NCBI GenBank assembly: GCA_903869345.1
Contig: CAIPYM010000059.1
Location: forward strand, 1 to 36,042
Origin: an uncultured Pseudomonadota bacterium
GTDB lineage: Bacteria; Pseudomonadota; Alphaproteobacteria; UBA9219
Reading direction: 5' to 3'
Length of the DNA: 36,042 bases
Each line of letters opens with the position of its first letter. Within the stretch, counting starts at the first letter, position 1. The notes below the pieces were generated by a model, which was not told the origin of the DNA, did no database searches, and saw nothing but the letters and a program-made list of their open reading frames with translations. Shown in pieces: positions 33,265-36,042 of this stretch. The position numbers were made by a program, and so were the translations under genes.

Positions 33265-35769
33265 ATGGCGAGCCGTTCCAAATCTTCCCCTCGCGCCGCG
33301 CGGCCTTCGTCCAAGGCGGTGGCGTCCAAGCGTGCGCCTTCGGCGAAAGCGACGAAACCTGCAGCCACCAAGGTGGCCTCCGTTAAGGCGAAGCCTGCGA
33401 AAGGGATGAAGGCGTCTCACAAAGCGACGCCCCACACATCTCAAAAACCCTCGCCGTCCAAAGCTGCTGTTGCGCTTCCGCCGAAGGGGAAGTCGATCGT
33501 CGCGCACGAGTCCAAGGCCATGAGCGGCAAGACCGCGACCAAGGCTTCACCCAAGATTGAGACCAAGTCTGCACCCCACCTTCCGGCGGGGCCGGTGAAA
33601 GGGACGCCTGCGAAAGTCGCTAAGCCGCCTGTCGTCAAGGTGGCTCCTCCTGCGCCCAGACCTGCCGACGACGAGCCGCACGATCCTCTGGAGTTTGTGC
33701 TGGACGAGGCCCCGGTGATTGCCGCCGAGGATTCAGGTGAGGCCCCCATTACCGGTACCGCCGATGCCGCCGTGAAAAAGATGATCGAGCACGGCAAGGA
33801 GCGGGGCTACGTCACGATTGACGAAATCAACGCTGCCTTGCCGCAGGACCGACTGAATTCGGACCTGATCGAAGACACGATGGCGCTGCTCTCCGAAATG
33901 GGGATCAACGTCATCGAGGCCGGGGAGGACGAGGAAACCGCCGAGGCCAAACCTGCCGACGGCGACTCGGACGAAACCGCCGAAGCGCGTGGCAACGTGG
34001 ATGCGGAAGCTGCTGGACGAACGGATGACCCTGTACGTCTTTATTTGCGGGAAATGGGCTCGGTGGAGCTGCTGAGCCGCGAAGGTGAAATTGCGATTGC
34101 CAAGCGCATCGAAGCGGGCCGCGAGATGACCATTGCGGGCATCTGCGAGTCGCCGTTGACGCTTCAGGCGCTGCTGGGGTGGTACCGGGCTCTCAAGGAG
34201 GGTCGCCTGCTGCTGCGTGATGTCATTGACCTGGAGGCGACCTACGGTGGTGGCCCCGGTGGTGCCGTTGAGGGCGCGGTGGAAGGTGGACGCCCTGCTG
34301 CAGAAAGTGACGTGCCGATCCGCGACGTCCCGGAGGGCGATGTCAGTCCGGCGGCGAGCGCGGAAGGCGAATTTGTGGAGGGCGAGGGGGAGGACGAAAA
34401 CCTGTCGCTGTCCGTTTTGGAAGACAAGCTCAAGCCCCAAGTTTTAGAAACGTTTGAGAACATCGCTGTCGCGCACGAGAAACTGGCACATCTGCAGGCA
34501 CAGCGGAGCGCGGCTCTGACGCGGGGCGAAGAGCTCTCTCCCGCCGCGCATAAAAAGCTTGAAGCGGTCAAACGTGAGTTGATGGACCTGATTCGCACGG
34601 TGCGCCTCAGTACGTCGCGGCTCGAGTCGCTCATTCGGCAGGTGTACGCGCTCAACCGCCGCTTGCTCATGACCGAAGGGCGCCTTCTAAGGCTTGCGAC
34701 CGATTCCGGCATCAAGCGCGACGATTTTCTCGGACGCTACGCGGGGCATGAGCTCGATCGTGCGTGGCTCACGCCGGTGTTCGCGCCCACGCCAGCTACG
34801 GCGACCAAAGCCCCCGCAAAAGCAACGCCTGCCAAGTCCGGCAAGACTCGTGCGGCGGAGGGGGCCAAGGGCGCGACGGCGTCGCTCCCCGATGTGAAGG
34901 CGTGGACGCGGTTTCTGGAACGCCACGAAGCCGAGGTGGAACGTCTTCGCGCCGAAATGGTCGCTGTTTGCGACGAAGCCGGGTTGCCGTTGGATGATTT
35001 CAAGCGCATTGCGCTGACGATCCAAAAAGGCGAACGCGAGGCCAACCGTGCCCGCAAGGAAATGGTCGAGGCCAACCTGCGGCTCGTGATTTCCATTGCC
35101 AAAAAGTACACGAACCGGGGCTTGCAGTTCCTGGATCTCATCCAAGAAGGCAACATCGGTCTGATGAAGGCGGTCGAAAAGTTTGAATACCGCCGGGGGT
35201 ACAAGTTCTCGACGTACGCGACCTGGTGGATCCGGCAGGCCATCACGCGGTCCATCGCCGATCAAGCGCGCACGATCCGCATCCCCGTGCACATGATTGA
35301 GACGATCAACAAACTGGTCCGCACAAGCCGTCAGGTGCTGCACGAAATTGGGCGCGAGCCGACGCCCGAGGAATTGGCCGAGCGGCTCCACATGCCACTC
35401 GAGAAAGTGCGCAAAGTCCTCAAAATTGCGAAAGAGCCGATCAGCCTTGAGACCCCTATCGGGGACGAGGAGGATTCGCACCTCGGCGATTTTATCGAAG
35501 ACAAGAACGCTGTTCAACCCCTGGATTCGGCTATTCTGGGCAATCTGCGTGAGACCACGACGCGCGTTCTGGCTTCGCTGACGCCTCGGGAAGAGCGCGT
35601 CTTGCGCATGCGCTTTGGCATCGGCATGAACACCGACCACACGCTGGAGGAAGTCGGCCAGCAGTTCGGCGTTACGCGCGAACGCATTCGCCAAATCGAG
35701 GCCAAGGCGCTCCGCAAACTCAAGCATCCCTCGCGGTCTCGGAAGCTGCGGAGCTTCTTGGATACGTGA
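33265..35769 (+). CDS. rpoD: RNA polymerase sigma factor RpoD (sigma-70)
   Basis: The 834-aa product is the housekeeping sigma factor. Domains in order: a Lys/Ala/Pro-rich extension (1-110), an acidic linker, region 1.1 at about 167-223 ([20 protein letters not shown]), region 1.2 at 254-285 ([12 protein letters not shown]), a long non-conserved region, region 2 from residue 600 ([35 protein letters not shown]), region 3, and region 4 from 773 ([32 protein letters not shown]). It is well above the usual ~610-680 aa because of the N-terminal extension and an Ala/Lys/Thr-rich insertion at about 510-540. The ATG at 33265 has a GAGGG about 10 nt upstream. It is probably co-transcribed with dnaG, a common pairing. 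Confidence 0.98.
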   Translation: MASRSKSSPRAARPSSKAVASKRAPSAKATKPAATKVASVKAKPAKGMKASHKATPHTSQKPSPSKAAVALPPKGKSIVAHESKAMSGKTATKASPKIETKSAPHLPAGPVKGTPAKVAKPPVVKVAPPAPRPADDEPHDPLEFVLDEAPVIAAEDSGEAPITGTADAAVKKMIEHGKERGYVTIDEINAALPQDRLNSDLIEDTMALLSEMGINVIEAGEDEETAEAKPADGDSDETAEARGNVDAEAAGRTDDPVRLYLREMGSVELLSREGEIAIAKRIEAGREMTIAGICESPLTLQALLGWYRALKEGRLLLRDVIDLEATYGGGPGGAVEGAVEGGRPAAESDVPIRDVPEGDVSPAASAEGEFVEGEGEDENLSLSVLEDKLKPQVLETFENIAVAHEKLAHLQAQRSAALTRGEELSPAAHKKLEAVKRELMDLIRTVRLSTSRLESLIRQVYALNRRLLMTEGRLLRLATDSGIKRDDFLGRYAGHELDRAWLTPVFAPTPATATKAPAKATPAKSGKTRAAEGAKGATASLPDVKAWTRFLERHEAEVERLRAEMVAVCDEAGLPLDDFKRIALTIQKGEREANRARKEMVEANLRLVISIAKKYTNRGLQFLDLIQEGNIGLMKAVEKFEYRRGYKFSTYATWWIRQAITRSIADQARTIRIPVHMIETINKLVRTSRQVLHEIGREPTPEELAERLHMPLEKVRKVLKIAKEPISLETPIGDEEDSHLGDFIEDKNAVQPLDSAILGNLRETTTRVLASLTPREERVLRMRFGIGMNTDHTLEEVGQQFGVTRERIRQIEAKALRKLKHPSRSRKLRSFLDT

Positions 35770-35916
35770 TGAGGTTTCCTTAATTTCGCGTTTTCCCAGC
35801 CTTCCGCATTCTCTTCAGAATCACTGCACTTGTGGTAGAAGGGGAAGGGGCCCCTGTTCTTCCGGGCGGGTTCGGCTTCCAGGGGATTTCTGCACGCGGG
35901 GCTTTGACGCGCCACG

Positions 35917-36042
35917 ATGTTGTCGCTTCGGTTTTCTTCAGGGCTTGCGCTGGTGGCCGCGGGGGTGCCGGGGGTGGCTCCGGGCGCGGGGCTGGCCAAC
36001 CCGCACGGCGGAGTCGGGGCGGCGGGTCAGGCGGAGATCAGC
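35917..36042 (+). CDS. Start of a two-partner-secretion (TpsA/haemagglutinin-like) exoprotein, cut by the window edge
   Basis: 42 codons are visible. An Ala/Gly/Val-rich signal peptide spans about residues 1-27 and ends GLA, followed by NPHGGVGAAGQAEIS. The mature start Asn-Pro-x-Gly-Gly-x-x-x-Ala-Gly-x-Ala-x-Ile is the signature opening of the filamentous-haemagglutinin N-terminal secretion domain, which is exported through a TpsB/FhaC pore. An in-frame stop at 35905 makes the ATG at 35917 the only reasonable start, though no good ribosome site precedes it. The 147-bp gap after rpoD holds only an AGGGGCCCCT palindrome. The call rests on a short stretch. Confidence 0.6.
   Translation, partial: MLSLRFSSGLALVAAGVPGVAPGAGLANPHGGVGAAGQAEIS

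Overview
The window is chromosomal DNA from a GC-rich alphaproteobacterium. RpoB, RpoC, RpoD, GyrA, DnaG, UvrB, PurL and PurQ all read as alphaproteobacterial forms: a small PurL with a separate PurQ, a GyrA with the C-terminal-domain insertion common in this class, and an RpoB with the long insert typical of the class. I cannot fix the order. Several intergenic palindromic repeat types and a two-partner-secretion-like exoprotein at the right edge fit a Rhodospirillales-like or deeper-branching lineage, but that is inference.

Layout. Positions 1-1.6 kb: possible tail of an upstream gene, then an AT-richer minus-strand gene for a coiled-coil, two-helix membrane protein. 1.6-3.8 kb (minus): purL. 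4.0-11.0 kb: two large unrecognised Ala-rich genes transcribed divergently, 578 aa (minus) and about 1670 aa (plus). 11.5-20.1 kb (plus): rpoB-rpoC, cut off from their usual ribosomal-protein neighbours. 20.4-21.0 kb (minus): purQ, convergent with rpoC across a good bidirectional terminator. 21.2 kb: rpmB with a clear sigma-70 promoter. 21.8-23.9 kb (plus): a compact cassette of PRC-barrel exported protein, all-collagen lipoprotein, DUF3309 membrane peptide, Dps and a 127-aa unknown, which looks like an envelope/stress locus. 24.2-25.3 kb (minus): an orphan gene. 25.5-28.1 kb (plus): uvrB, a decayed uvrB-tail copy, a terminator and rpmG. 28.3-35.8 kb (plus): gyrA, dnaG, rpoD. 35.9 kb to the edge: start of a TpsA/haemagglutinin-like exoprotein.

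How the genes work together. Most of the window is information processing: core RNA polymerase (rpoB, rpoC) with its housekeeping sigma factor (rpoD), primase and gyrase, excision repair, and two ribosomal proteins. PurL and PurQ are two subunits of one purine enzyme encoded about 17 kb apart; the third subunit, PurS, is not seen here.

Main oddities: dnaG is broken by a one-base frame change at a G run; a 70-bp palindrome-bearing repeat occurs twice; a 38-bp nearly synonymous copy of the uvrB 3' end lies downstream of uvrB; a lipoprotein consists of 31 uninterrupted Gly-X-Y triplets; RpoD has a long Lys/Ala-rich N-terminal extension; and the giant protein carries a recurring small-residue/Gly/aromatic motif. 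No tRNA, rRNA, CRISPR array, insertion sequence or integrase was seen.
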